A stretch of DNA of 64,000 nucleotides, from NCBI RefSeq assembly GCF_006539525.1, contig NZ_BJNE01000009.1, positions 83,220-147,219 on the forward strand, written 5' to 3'. This document shows positions 41,972 through 50,951 of the stretch, one piece after another. The notes below the pieces were generated by a model that was given only the letters and a program-made list of their open reading frames with translations, was not told where the DNA came from and ran no database searches. The translations under genes and the position numbers were made by a program. Origin of the DNA: Glutamicibacter nicotianae. Lineage in GTDB: Bacteria; Actinomycetota; Actinomycetes; Actinomycetales; Micrococcaceae. Position 1 is the stretch's first letter. The number at the start of each line of letters is the position of its first letter.

Positions 41972-43912
41972 TTAGGCCAAAACGGTATCGGGTTGTCGGG
42001 ACAGTTGTGCTCGGTGAACACGAGCCGCGCGTAAACCGTTAGCAATCACCACGACCTCGGCTACCTCATGAACGAGCACTACGGCTGCTAATCCCAGCAC
42101 ACCGGTAATTGCCAGCGGTAGCAGAACGATGATGATTGCTAAGGACAAAATGATGTTCTGATTCATGATGGTTCGGCCCCGTCGAGCATGTGACAAAGCC
42201 TGCGGGATCAACCTCAGATCATGACCGGTAAAAGCAACATCAGCCGATTCTATGGCCGCATCAGCACCGGTTGCTCCCATCGCAATACCTACCGTGGCAG
42301 TAGCCAGAGCGGGGGCATCGTTGATTCCATCACCAATCATCCCTGTTGGAACCTGCTGCACCGACGCAGCGACTTCACGGGCTTTATCTTCAGGACGCAG
42401 CTCGGCATGAACGGTGTCGATGCCTGCGATAGCAGCCAACGCGTGGGCAGTACGCGCGTTGTCACCGGTCAGCATGAGCACGTCGATTCCCTGATCACGC
42501 AGGTGGCGAACCGCTTCAGGTGCTTCGGGGCGCAGTTCATCGCGCACACCGATCACACCAATGACTTGCCCTGCACGGGTCACCATCACACAGGTTTGCC
42601 CCGATGCTTCCATGCTTTCCACGGCAGGTGTGAGTGTTCCCGGGGTGATCCAGCGAGGGCTACCCACCGCGACTGGCTCACCGTTGAGTACACCAGTAAT
42701 GCCGTGTCCGGGTTCTTCAGCAACCTCGGTTGCTTCAGGGGTCGAGGATACCGCTGAGCTAATGGCCCTAGCCAAGGGGTGGGTGCTGTGTTGTTCCAGA
42801 GCTGCGGCCACGTTGAGCACAGCATCCTGGCTCACACCGTCAACAGCGTGAACCTGGGTTACCGCTGGCTGATTACGGGTGAGTGTGCCCGTTTTATCTA
42901 CTGCGATACGGCGCAGTGAACCTAAGCGTTCGAACGCTGCACCACTTTTGATGATGACGCCAAATTTACTGGCCGCACCGATCGCGGAAACAACGGTCAC
43001 GGGAACAGCGATCGCCATCGCACACGGTGATGCGGCAACCAGCACAACCAGGGCGCGGGTGATCCAAGTTTCCGGATCGCCAAAAAGTGATCCGATGGTG
43101 GCTACCAGGACGGCTAGGACGATCACCCCAGGAACAAGCGGGCGGGCAATGCGATCGGCTAGACGCGCTCGCTCACCGCGTTCTGCCTGAGCTTGCTCGA
43201 CCAGGCTCACCAGCGTAGTCAATGAGTTATCAGTGCCGTTGGCTGAAGCGGTCACTTCTATGGATCCTGAAGTGTTGATTGAACCGGCGGCGACCTGGTC
43301 ACCTACGGACACGTCCACGGGAATGGATTCACCGGTAATTGCCGAGGTGTCTAGACTGCTAGATCCTTGGCTGATCACCCCGTCAGTAGCTAGGCGTTCT
43401 CCTGGCTTCACACGCAGGAGGTCACCAATCCGAATCTTTGATGCGCTGACGACAGTGGGCATGCCGCTGCGGATGACCGTTGCTGTTTCTGGGACCAGTT
43501 TCAGTAAGGATCGCAGTCCTGACCGTGCTCGGTCCATGGCCTTATCTTCGAGGGCTTCAGCGATGGAGTACAAGAAGGCCAGCGCGGCTGCTTCTTCAAC
43601 GTAGCCCAGGATGACCGCACCGACCGCGCTGATGGTCATCAGTAGCCCGATGCCGATTTTCCGTTTCGAGAACAGATTGCGCAGGGCGCCAGGAACGAAG
43701 GTATATGCGCCGAGCAGTAGACCGATCCAGAAGAAGACTAGGGCTACTACTTCAGCGGTATCGCTTGAGGTGGTCCATTCAAGGATCAGGCCGGCGAGGA
43801 AGGAAATACCAGAGGTGATAGGAATGAGCACATGCCAATCCCGGTACCAGGGCAGTTCTTCCTTGATTTCGTCGGTGGTTTCTGGTGATTCGCAACCGCA
43901 CGCGGAACTCAT
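41972..43912 (-). CDS. Heavy-metal P1B-type ATPase with SPC motif
   Basis: A 646-residue metal exporter. Motifs are TGESIPVDV, the membrane metal-site SPC in LVVLVAASPCAMAIAVP, phosphorylation DKTGTLTRN, the HP locus in STHPLARAI and GDGINDAPALA. The SPC, together with the C-terminal HEVAEVVVIANGLR, places it near the P1B-4 (Co/Zn/Cd-type) group, where HEGxT is usual, so the HEVAE change is noteworthy. The N-terminus (SSACGCESPE) has a short Cys pair but no HMA domain. The gene overlaps the ArsR-type regulator by 4 bp, so it is probably repressed by it. Confidence 0.88.
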   Translation of the reverse strand: MSSACGCESPETTDEIKEELPWYRDWHVLIPITSGISFLAGLILEWTTSSDTAEVVALVFFWIGLLLGAYTFVPGALRNLFSKRKIGIGLLMTISAVGAVILGYVEEAAALAFLYSIAEALEDKAMDRARSGLRSLLKLVPETATVIRSGMPTVVSASKIRIGDLLRVKPGERLATDGVISQGSSSLDTSAITGESIPVDVSVGDQVAAGSINTSGSIEVTASANGTDNSLTTLVSLVEQAQAERGERARLADRIARPLVPGVIVLAVLVATIGSLFGDPETWITRALVVLVAASPCAMAIAVPVTVVSAIGAASKFGVIIKSGAAFERLGSLRRIAVDKTGTLTRNQPAVTQVHAVDGVSQDAVLNVAAALEQHSTHPLARAISSAVSSTPEATEVAEEPGHGITGVLNGEPVAVGSPRWITPGTLTPAVESMEASGQTCVMVTRAGQVIGVIGVRDELRPEAPEAVRHLRDQGIDVLMLTGDNARTAHALAAIAGIDTVHAELRPEDKAREVAASVQQVPTGMIGDGINDAPALATATVGIAMGATGADAAIESADVAFTGHDLRLIPQALSHARRGRTIMNQNIILSLAIIIVLLPLAITGVLGLAAVVLVHEVAEVVVIANGLRAARVHRAQLSRQPDTVLA

Positions 43913-44277
43913 GCTTTGTCCTCGACTGTTCGTGAACTATCGGTAGTGCAGTCCGGGCAGGAAGAATCTACACACGGTACTTGGTCATCGACGGCTAATG
44001 TCACATCGACGAGTGCGCTGAGTGCCGTGGTCAGATGTGGGTCGGTGATTTCGTAGCGGGTTTTACGTCCTTCGAGTTTCGCCACGACAATCCCGCACCC
44101 TCGCAAGCAGGTCAGGTGATTCGAGACGTTCGTTCGGCTCAGCCCTAAGTTCTCGGCTAACTGCGCAGGGTATCCCGGTTCATGCAGCAAAGACAGGAGG
44201 ATACGCGAACGTGTGGGGTCGGCCATGGCGCGGCCGAGCCGGTTCATCGCTTCGATCCGCGATTCAATATTCATCAT
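43909..44277 (-). CDS. ArsR/SmtB family regulator, CmtR-like
   Basis: A 122-residue winged-helix repressor. RMADPTRSRILLSLLHEPGYPAQLAENLGLSRTNVSNHLTCLRGCGIVVAKLEGRKTRYEITDPHL is close to mycobacterial CmtR, including the CLRGC cysteine pair that binds Cd/Pb in the recognition helix. The C-terminus has CVDSSCPDC for further ligands. Metal binding would release DNA and switch on the downstream ATPase. The start at 44277 (or ATG at 44274) follows from the family N-terminus. The operator candidate lies just upstream. Confidence 0.86.
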   Translation of the reverse strand: MMNIESRIEAMNRLGRAMADPTRSRILLSLLHEPGYPAQLAENLGLSRTNVSNHLTCLRGCGIVVAKLEGRKTRYEITDPHLTTALSALVDVTLAVDDQVPCVDSSCPDCTTDSSRTVEDKA

Positions 44278-44285
44278 AAACTGTA

Positions 44286-44307
44286 CTATACAGTAGATAA
44301 TGTATAG
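44286..44307. promoter_or_regulatory. Inverted repeat, probable operator of the CmtR-like repressor
   Basis: CTATAC (44286-44291) and GTATAG (44302-44307) are perfect inverted halves with a 10-bp spacer, 9-30 bp before the repressor start. The A/T-rich spacing and location are typical of ArsR/SmtB operators. Confidence 0.6.
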
Positions 44308-44374
44308 ACGATCTCGTGTCATAAACAATCGATTATGGGACGGTCAGTGCGCCACCGTCCGACCTCAGCCATCC

Positions 44375-44641
44375 CTATCTTTTCGAGACCAACCCAAAGA
44401 ACCTCTCAAAGAACTCCCCAAGCTGCTGCACCACCCGCCGTTTCTTCTCCCCATGGTTCTTCTCCTTTGAAAAACGAGACACCGGAGGCAAGACCTTGGT
44501 GATCGCTGTTCCCGAGGCCCGAATGCTTCCCTCACGGAACGCAGCATCGATGAATTGGGCTGTTTCTTCCGGCTTCAAATTCTCCGCAGCGATGATCTCG
44601 CCCAGTTCCTTCTCCCGCTGGGCTTCCAAGTATGCAGTCAC
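44375..44641 (-). pseudogene. Type I restriction HsdR, C-terminal fragment
   Basis: Only the last 88 residues remain: LGEIIAAENLKPEETAQFIDAAFREGSIRASGTAITKVLPPVSRFSKEKNHGEKKRRVVQQLGEFFERFFGLV. This segment is the characteristic end of HsdR restriction subunits. Nothing upstream in frame matches the helicase or nuclease parts, so it is a relic of a lost type I system. Confidence 0.82.
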
Positions 44642-44721
44642 CGGACCCTGGACCCGAGAAGCTATATAGTTGCAAATTTCTTCTTCCTCGGCACCAAGAT
44701 TTACGGTTCTTGGCGGTGCTT

Positions 44722-44800
44722 AAGCTGACCGGTGGTACTGCTCGTGGACTCGATCCATAACCTTTCCGATACCCCGGCAGCAGACATACTCACTCTTGGA
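44722..44800 (+). pseudogene. Possible fragment of a cation diffusion facilitator
   Basis: The frame includes VVLLVDSIHNLSDTPAA, which matches the conserved metal-site helix of CDF transporters (xxLxDxxHNLSDxxxA). The rest of the protein is not seen. The interval up to the Csp gene is otherwise non-coding and holds its promoter. Confidence 0.3.
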
Positions 44801-44976
44801 AACGATGCTGCATTAACGGTAAGGAAACGGCTATGCGCCATCGCTGAAATTTGTATATCCGACGCTCATGCGGGGTCGTGTTTGTTGCGCTACTGTACAA
44901 GTTACTTAAAGGCTTCAGTTCACGATCTCAAAGTGGTAGCGTCCGCGGTATCCATCGAGACTAAGGAGCAAAATCA

Positions 44977-45384
44977 ATGAGTCACATCATCTCCATGCTG
45001 AAAACCCACCCCAACAAACCCAATGACCCGGTCCTTCAGAAGCTTGCGGACTGTATCGCCGCCTGTTTCGAATGCGCCCAGAGCTGTACCGCGTGTGCCG
45101 ACGCGTGCTTGGCCGAAGACATGGTCGCCGAGTTGCGTCTCTGCATCCGGACCAATCTCGACTGCGCCGATATCTGCAACGCCACCGTCAACGTGCTGAC
45201 CCGCCAAACCGGCCAGAACCCATCGGCAGTCAAGGCAATGCTTGAAGCCTGCCGGACAGCCTGCCAGCAGTGTGCCACCGAATGCGAGAAGCATGCTGGC
45301 ATGCACGAGCATTGCCAGGTCTGCGCTGAAGCTTGCCGCCGGTGCGAAAAAGCTTGTGCCCTGCTGTTGGCGGCCATCGGCTAA
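44977..45384 (+). CDS. Cysteine-rich four-helix-bundle copper storage protein (Csp-like)
   Basis: A 135-residue DUF326-type protein with 18 cysteines, mostly in CxxC/CxxxC helical patterns (DCIAACFECAQSCTACADAC, LDCADICN, ACRTACQQCATECEKHAGMHEHCQVCAEACRRCEKAC). Csp proteins store many Cu(I) ions along the bundle. The lack of a signal peptide suggests a cytosolic Csp3-like form. It has an AAGGAG site at good distance. Its position just before the copper ATPase fits a role in buffering copper. Confidence 0.88.
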   Translation: MSHIISMLKTHPNKPNDPVLQKLADCIAACFECAQSCTACADACLAEDMVAELRLCIRTNLDCADICNATVNVLTRQTGQNPSAVKAMLEACRTACQQCATECEKHAGMHEHCQVCAEACRRCEKACALLLAAIG

Positions 45385-45437
45385 GCGTCTGTTGTTGGGC
45401 ACGAGTGGACAGATGAGTCTTGCCAGAAAACTCGATT

Positions 45438-45456
45438 TATACCCCCATGGGGTATA
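45438..45456. promoter_or_regulatory. CsoR-type copper operator
   Basis: TATACCCC-CAT-GGGGTATA is a perfect inverted repeat upstream of the copB-like gene. It closely resembles the CsoR box (ATACCCC...GGGGTAT). No csoR gene is in the window, so a regulator encoded elsewhere probably acts in trans. Confidence 0.75.
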
Positions 45457-45561
45457 TTCTGAACCTACGCGGGACTTAACGGGCGGTTGCCCCCAGTGTT
45501 AGGGCGGCGTATTCAGACGAGAATTCGAGGCCGCCCTCGGGGGTCCAGGAGGGAAGCCATC

Positions 45562-47733
45562 ATGAACCACGCACCGGAGAACCGGGAACACGGCCACTCA
45601 GTCTCCCCTGGACACGAGGGTCGCACTCTCGCATCCAAAGACAGTCACACGGGACACCCGATGTCTGAACAGCCGACTCATGGCCAGGCGACGCCGGCTG
45701 GCCATGCGCATTCGGCAGTTGACGATGAACACGCCGTCCACAGCCACGGCGAGCACGCAGGACACAGTACCGCGATGTTCAAGAATAAGTTCTGGCTGAG
45801 CCTGGCACTCTCAATCCCGGTGGTATTTTTCAGCCCGATGTTCGCCCACCTCTTCGGCTATCAGATCCCGGACTTCCCCGGCGCCGTCTGGATCGCTCCG
45901 GTGCTCGGATCGGTGATCTTCTTCTACGGAGGACTGCCCTTCCTGAAGGGCGGCTGGAAAGAACTGCGCAGCAAGCAGCCTGGAATGATGCTGCTGATCA
46001 CGCTGGCAATCACTATCGCCTTTCTCTCCTCGTGGATCACCACGCTAGGCATCGGCAACTTCAACCTCGACTTCTGGTGGGAACTGGCCCTGCTGGTAGT
46101 GATCATGCTTCTGGGCCACTGGATCGAGATGCGCGCCCTAGGCTCGGCGCGCGGCGCACTAGATGCTCTGGCAGAACTGCTACCTGATGAAGCCGAACGC
46201 GTCACCGCAGAGGGCACGGACACAGTACGCATCAGCGATCTATCCGTCGGCGATATCGTACTGGTCCGCTCCGGTAGCCGGCTGCCTGCTGACGGGGAAA
46301 TCACCGAAGGCCAAGCGGAACTGGACGAATCGATGATCACCGGCGAATCCAAGACCGTACCGCGAGGTCCCGGAGACAGCGTAGTGGCCGGCACTGTGGC
46401 CACGGACAGCTCCCTGCGCATCAAGGTGGCAGCCGTCGGGTCAGATACCGCTCTAGCCGGAATCCAGCGTCTGGTCTCTGAGGCCCAGGCCTCCTCCTCG
46501 AAAGCCCAAGCGCTAGCGGACCGTGCAGCGGCTTTTCTGTTCTACTTCGCTCTGGGCGCCGGCATCATCACTTTCCTCACCTGGGTGCTCCTGGGCAGTC
46601 CCAACGAGGCGGTTATCCGCACCGTCACCGTTCTGGTCATCGCCTGCCCGCACGCACTGGGCCTTGCCATTCCACTGGTCATCGCGATCTCCACCGAACG
46701 GGCGGCACGGGCTGGAGTGCTGATCAAGAACCGCATGGCCTTGGAACGGATGCGCACCATCGATGTGGTCCTCTTCGACAAAACCGGCACTCTAACTCTG
46801 GGCCAGCCTGCTCTGACCGGCATTGCCACAGCCCCTGGTCTCAGCGATAACGACTTGCTGGCACTGGCGGCCGCAGTTGAGGCGGACAGCGAACATCCCT
46901 CGGCCCGGGCTATCGTCGCAGCTGCCCGGGCCCGAGCCATCCGGATTCCGACTGCTACCGAATTTACCTCGCTGACCGGGCGTGGCGTGACCGCCAGCGT
47001 CGATGGAGCCGACATCATGATCGGCGGACCGAACTTGCTTGACTCCCAAGCCCTGACGATCCCGCGAGAACTGCAGGAGCAGACTCAGCCTTGGGTCGAG
47101 CGAGGCGCCTCCGTACTCCACGTGGTTCGTGCTGGGCAAGTGATTGGTGCCCTGAGTTTGGAAGATGAGATCCGCGCCGATTCCCGCCAGGCCGTTGCCG
47201 CGTTGCAGTCCCGGGGCCTCAAAGTCGCGATGATCACCGGTGATGCGCAGCAGGTCGCCGAAGCAGTGGCTGGAAAGCTGGGCATCGACGAGGTCTTCGC
47301 CCAAGTCCTGCCCCAGGACAAGGATAAGAAGGTTGCCGAGCTGCAGGCCCGCGGCCTGAAAGTGGCCATGGTCGGGGACGGGGTCAACGACTCCCCAGCA
47401 CTGGCTCGGGCCGAGGTTGGCATTGCCATCGGTGCCGGCACCGATGTGGCAATAGAATCGGCGGGGGTTGTCTTGGCCGGCAACGACCCGCGGGCGGTGA
47501 TGTCTATGCTGGAACTATCCAGAGCCAGCTACCGCAAGATGATCCAGAACCTGGCGTGGGCCACCGGCTATAACGTGATTGCGGTCCCGCTGGCTGCCGG
47601 AGCACTGGCGTTTGCTGGGGTGTCGATCTCTCCGGCCATCGCAGCGATCCTGATGTCTCTGTCCACCATCGTGGTCGCGCTCAACGCCCAATTGCTGCGA
47701 CGCATCAATCTCGATCCAGACACCATACATTAA
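45562..47733 (+). CDS. CopB-like copper P1B-type ATPase
   Basis: A 723-residue exporter. The N-terminus is His-rich (EHGHSVSPGHEG, HTGHPMSEQPTHG, HSHGEHAGHS) and lacks an HMA domain. Motifs: TGESKTV, the CPH metal site in VLVIACPHALGLAIPL, DKTGTLTLGQ, SEHPSARAIV and GDGVNDSPALA. CPH defines the P1B-3 group, which exports copper. The start at 45562 has AGGAGGGA upstream. A CsoR-type operator lies about 105 bp before it, and the downstream genes share its direction. Confidence 0.9.
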   Translation: MNHAPENREHGHSVSPGHEGRTLASKDSHTGHPMSEQPTHGQATPAGHAHSAVDDEHAVHSHGEHAGHSTAMFKNKFWLSLALSIPVVFFSPMFAHLFGYQIPDFPGAVWIAPVLGSVIFFYGGLPFLKGGWKELRSKQPGMMLLITLAITIAFLSSWITTLGIGNFNLDFWWELALLVVIMLLGHWIEMRALGSARGALDALAELLPDEAERVTAEGTDTVRISDLSVGDIVLVRSGSRLPADGEITEGQAELDESMITGESKTVPRGPGDSVVAGTVATDSSLRIKVAAVGSDTALAGIQRLVSEAQASSSKAQALADRAAAFLFYFALGAGIITFLTWVLLGSPNEAVIRTVTVLVIACPHALGLAIPLVIAISTERAARAGVLIKNRMALERMRTIDVVLFDKTGTLTLGQPALTGIATAPGLSDNDLLALAAAVEADSEHPSARAIVAAARARAIRIPTATEFTSLTGRGVTASVDGADIMIGGPNLLDSQALTIPRELQEQTQPWVERGASVLHVVRAGQVIGALSLEDEIRADSRQAVAALQSRGLKVAMITGDAQQVAEAVAGKLGIDEVFAQVLPQDKDKKVAELQARGLKVAMVGDGVNDSPALARAEVGIAIGAGTDVAIESAGVVLAGNDPRAVMSMLELSRASYRKMIQNLAWATGYNVIAVPLAAGALAFAGVSISPAIAAILMSLSTIVVALNAQLLRRINLDPDTIH

Positions 47734-47832
47734 TCACACTAGACCAGTTTCAAGCGCTTTCTTTTGCCGGGCACAGGATGCGCCAGTACCCTTGAGATGA
47801 AAACCTTCACTCAGGTGGAAAGGCAGGATGCG

Positions 47833-48306
47833 ATGAATCAGGTTATGACGCCTCGTCGTTTCCTGTCTCTGCTTGTCCCTGCGCCGGGCAATCCTGCTGG
47901 CCGCCGCCCGGTTATTCTTATGCTGGGTTTGGCCGGAATCATCCTCGGAATCTTGGGGATGCATGTCTTAGGAGCGTCCCACCAAGCGCCAGATACTGCT
48001 GGTCTGAGCGCGGCCTCTACGCACCAAGCAGTCTCCCACGATCACGGTCCACCCGTAATGGCCACAGATGGGACGGTCGGTGGCGAGGCAGATAGTACCT
48101 GCTACGGGCCATGCAATGGCGAACATCATCTCATGGCTGCCATGTGCGTACTCATAGTCATTGTCCTGGCCGTCTTGTGGTTTCTTCCTAAGCGTTGGTT
48201 CATTATTCCTGGCAAGGGGCTGCGCGCCCCGCCAGTCATGCCTGCACCGGCAAACCGGTTGCCGTGGACTCCCTCACTCATCGAACTCTCTATCAGTCGC
48301 ACATAA
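47833..48306 (+). CDS. DUF6153-like two-helix membrane protein
   Basis: A 157-residue protein: TM1 near residues 24-46 (ILMLGLAGIILGILGMHVLG), an extracytoplasmic loop with His and Cys (HQAVSHDHGPPVM, STCYGPCNGEHH), then TM2 (LMAAMCVLIVIVLAVLWFL). This matches the DUF6153 family often found in actinobacterial copper clusters. The loop could bind copper. An alternative start is ATG 47797. It lies 99 bp after the copB-like gene. Confidence 0.68.
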   Translation: MNQVMTPRRFLSLLVPAPGNPAGRRPVILMLGLAGIILGILGMHVLGASHQAPDTAGLSAASTHQAVSHDHGPPVMATDGTVGGEADSTCYGPCNGEHHLMAAMCVLIVIVLAVLWFLPKRWFIIPGKGLRAPPVMPAPANRLPWTPSLIELSISRT

Positions 48307-48379
48307 AAACGCCGGCCGCTTTCCCCATACCGGGGAGAGCTCCGGCTATTCGTGCTCACCCTTGTGTGCCGTCTTGGCC

Positions 48380-48397
48380 GGGTATTGATGGATACCC
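48380..48397. promoter_or_regulatory. GGGTAT/ATACCC inverted repeat before the DUF305 gene
   Basis: GGGTAT and ATACCC are perfect inverted halves with a 6-bp spacer, 30 bp before the gene at 48428. The half-sites have opposite order to the CsoR box upstream of copB, so a different arrangement or a different regulator is possible. Confidence 0.45.
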
Positions 48398-48427
48398 CGT
48401 TTGAGAACACTTTGAAGGAATACCCAC

Positions 48428-49033
48428 ATGAAACGCCTGACTTCCATTTCGGCAACCGCTCTTGCAGCAGCGCTCGTCCTGTCCGGATGCTCCCCGGACG
48501 CTGGCACCACCGAACCTGAAAGCACTATGTCCGGCATGGATCATGGCAGCATGCCGCCGTCGGCCTCCGATGCTGCAGCCGACCACAATAGTGCCGATGC
48601 CATGTTCGCGCAGATGATGACGCCTCATCACGAACAGGCTGTCCAGATGAGCGACATCATGCTGGCCAAGAAAAACCTGGATCCCCGGGTTACCGAGCTT
48701 GCCCAGGACATCAAAGCCGCCCAGGGGCCGGAAATCAAGAAAATGAACGACTGGCTCCAGACCTGGGGCGAGCCTATGAAGATGTCCGGAAGCCATGAGA
48801 TGGACGGGATGATGACCCCGGAGGACCTTTCCAACCTCGAAGCCGCCCAGGGCACCGAAGCTTCGCGGTTGTTCCTGACCCAAATGATCGCCCACCATGA
48901 GGGGGCCATCACTATGGCTGAGGACGAAGTCGCCAACGGATCGAATCCTGCAGCCGTCGAGCTGGCTAAGGATGTTGTCTCCAGCCAGGGAACCGAAATT
49001 CAGGCCATGAAGGCCCTGCTAGCCGACCTCTAA
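48428..49033 (+). CDS. DUF305 lipoprotein, copper-binding type
   Basis: A 201-residue exported lipoprotein (lipobox LVLSGC). It has two DUF305 halves with Met/His-rich helices: MMTPHHEQAVQMSDIML and MIAHHEGAITMAEDEV. Similar proteins (CopM) bind copper and silver in the envelope. An additional Met/His stretch (MSGMDHGSMPP) precedes the domain. AAGGAA lies 8 bases before the ATG. It is transcribed with the rest of the copper cluster. Confidence 0.86.
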   Translation: MKRLTSISATALAAALVLSGCSPDAGTTEPESTMSGMDHGSMPPSASDAAADHNSADAMFAQMMTPHHEQAVQMSDIMLAKKNLDPRVTELAQDIKAAQGPEIKKMNDWLQTWGEPMKMSGSHEMDGMMTPEDLSNLEAAQGTEASRLFLTQMIAHHEGAITMAEDEVANGSNPAAVELAKDVVSSQGTEIQAMKALLADL

Positions 49034-49117
49034 AGACTCCACGTTGCCGCTGCTGCCTAGGGTGCCGCCTCCCCTGACCCATCTGAGCAGCACTTCTGAT
49101 TGATTCAAGGAACCACC

Positions 49118-49993
49118 ATGCTTACACAGAACTCACTTTTGCGCGCTCAAAAACGCGCAGTCTTGTCCGTCGCCGCGCTCTCTATGGCCCTACTCACGGG
49201 CTGCACGCAGTCAATCAGCGAAGGACCCGCTGCGCAAGAAGCTGCCAGCGTCGCAGTCTTCAGCCACGTCCACGGCATGAGCGTTGACCCGGATTCCGGG
49301 CGCATCCTTTTGGCCACCCATGAGGGACTCTTCGATGCCACAGCTGACGCACCGCAGAAAATCGGGCCCACCATTGACCTGATGGGATTCGCCACCGCCG
49401 GAAAAGACGAGTATTACGCTTCCGGGCACCCGTCGACTGAGACCGGTCTGCCCGACCCGGCGGGTTTGATCCGATCAACTGATGGCGGGTCCACGTGGGA
49501 ACCGCTCTCTCTTCAAGGCAAATCCGATTTCCACGCCTTGGCCGTCACCGGCGAGAGCGTCATCGGTTTTGACGGCACACTGCGGGTGACCGATGACACG
49601 GTCACATGGAACACCATAGATGCCGGCATCCAGCCCTATCATCTCGCCGGAAGCCCGCTGTCCCAAGTCGTGCTGGCCACCACCGAACAAGGAGTACACC
49701 GTTCTGAAGATGGCGGGAAAACCTGGACCTTACCCCAAGACGCTCCGGTCCTGCTGCTGACCGCTGTTGCCAGCAAATCGGTCGCCGTCGGAGTGGAACC
49801 GGATGGTGCGGTGCAGCTCAGCCGCGATGCCGGACGCACTTGGCAAGAGACTGGTGGAGTCGTCACCGGGCAACCGGCTGCCATTGCCGCCACCGGCGAC
49901 GATGGCGGACAGGTACGGATCTGGGTGGCCACCAGTACGGGTATCTCACACTCCACGGACGACGGAGCGACTTTCACCGAGAAAACCCCATGA
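49118..49993 (+). CDS. BNR/Asp-box-type beta-propeller lipoprotein
   Basis: A 291-residue lipoprotein (signal and lipobox in SMALLTGC) with Asp-box repeats: LIRSTDGGSTWEPL, VHRSEDGGKTWTL, LSRDAGRTWQET and ISHSTDDGATF. The start of the domain, VHGMSVDPDSGRILLATHEGLF, is common in F510_1955-type proteins of metal clusters. It probably folds as a seven-bladed propeller on the outer face of the membrane; no sialidase active site is evident. It overlaps the GNAT gene by 4 bp. Confidence 0.8.
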   Translation: MLTQNSLLRAQKRAVLSVAALSMALLTGCTQSISEGPAAQEAASVAVFSHVHGMSVDPDSGRILLATHEGLFDATADAPQKIGPTIDLMGFATAGKDEYYASGHPSTETGLPDPAGLIRSTDGGSTWEPLSLQGKSDFHALAVTGESVIGFDGTLRVTDDTVTWNTIDAGIQPYHLAGSPLSQVVLATTEQGVHRSEDGGKTWTLPQDAPVLLLTAVASKSVAVGVEPDGAVQLSRDAGRTWQETGGVVTGQPAAIAATGDDGGQVRIWVATSTGISHSTDDGATFTEKTP

Positions 49994-50667
49994 GCCGAAT
50001 AACCTCAAAGAATCCCGGCACCGGCTCACCTGTCGTCATCAGAGATGCCACAGAACAAGACCTGAGCAGGATGGCCTCGGACATGATCCGCTACCTTCCA
50101 GATGGATTATTCCCCCACTTAGGAAACCACTTCGTACGTCGTTGGATGAAAACGTTCCTCACCGAACGATTCGGGATTGCCCTTGTCGCCGTGAGTGACG
50201 ATGAACAGCCAATAGGCTTCCTAATTGGCTCGACCAACCAAGTCCGCCACATCGCTGACGTACTTGCCAACCAGAAGTGGGGACTTCTCCTCTCGGGTCT
50301 CGCGGCGCTCTCCATCCGGCCACGTGTACTTCTTCATTTTCTGGGCACCCGCGCACGTCCCTATGCCCGTCGTCTGCTAGGACGCACCGCTAGCCCGGTA
50401 TCCAGCGACAGAGTGATACCGTCGCCTGCTGTCATTACATCACTTGTGGTGTTGCCAGATCGGCGTGGTGAAGGAATAGGCGTTTTTCTGATGGACGCAT
50501 TCCTTAAACGTGCAACAGCGGACCATGCCAGGTTGGCCGAGCTCGCCACCGCGGCCGGTGCCAAAGGGGCAGGTAAATTCTATGAGAAGCACGGTTGGAC
50601 ATGCGTCGAGCAGCGATTCTCCAAGGATGGAATGGCAACCAGTATCTACCACCGCTATCTTCAGTAA
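49990..50667 (+). CDS. GNAT family N-acetyltransferase
   Basis: A 225-residue GNAT. VIRDATEQDLSRMASDMIRYL starts the fold, ITSLVVLPDRRGEGIGVFLMDAFLKRA is the acetyl-CoA binding R/Q-x-x-G-x-G/A motif, and AAGAKGAGKFYEKHGWTCVEQRF is the end. There is an extra helical insert (residues 75-125). It overlaps the lipoprotein gene (ATGA at 49990), so it is co-translated in the copper cluster, which is not usual for acetyltransferases. The substrate is unknown. Confidence 0.8.
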   Translation: MSRITSKNPGTGSPVVIRDATEQDLSRMASDMIRYLPDGLFPHLGNHFVRRWMKTFLTERFGIALVAVSDDEQPIGFLIGSTNQVRHIADVLANQKWGLLLSGLAALSIRPRVLLHFLGTRARPYARRLLGRTASPVSSDRVIPSPAVITSLVVLPDRRGEGIGVFLMDAFLKRATADHARLAELATAAGAKGAGKFYEKHGWTCVEQRFSKDGMATSIYHRYLQ

Positions 50668-50951
50668 CCGGAAATGTAGGCTTCGGCCGGATCAACGACC
50701 CGCCGAACGTCGGTCACGATCTCTAATCACCGCAGATTAGCTCTTAGGCACCGTGTTCCTCCAAGCTCAGAGAGCTAGGAGTCGAAATACCAGACGGCGG
50801 CCAGCGGCATTGCAGACACGGCGGACCGCCAAAGCGGCATGAGGCTGCGTAAAAACCGTAATCCGTTGGATCGACTGCGCGCCACGAGCTGGCCGCCATC
50901 CTCTATTTTCCTATGCTCCCCCAAGACTCACACTTCATAAAGGACTGCTTC

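Noticed and set aside
24600..44700. Prophage
   Set aside because: No capsid, portal, terminase, tail, holin or integrase of the tyrosine or large serine type can be seen; the mobile genes are small resolvases and TniA/TniB.
44732..44980. 82-codon frame before the Csp gene as a real gene
   Set aside because: Only one short CDF-like motif is seen; it overlaps the promoter region and start of the Csp gene, so it was listed as a possible fragment only.
45641..45650. CAGTCACA match to the transposon end inside the copB-like gene
   Set aside because: Eight bases only, within coding DNA for a His-rich tail, and lacking the CCGCC part of the repeat.
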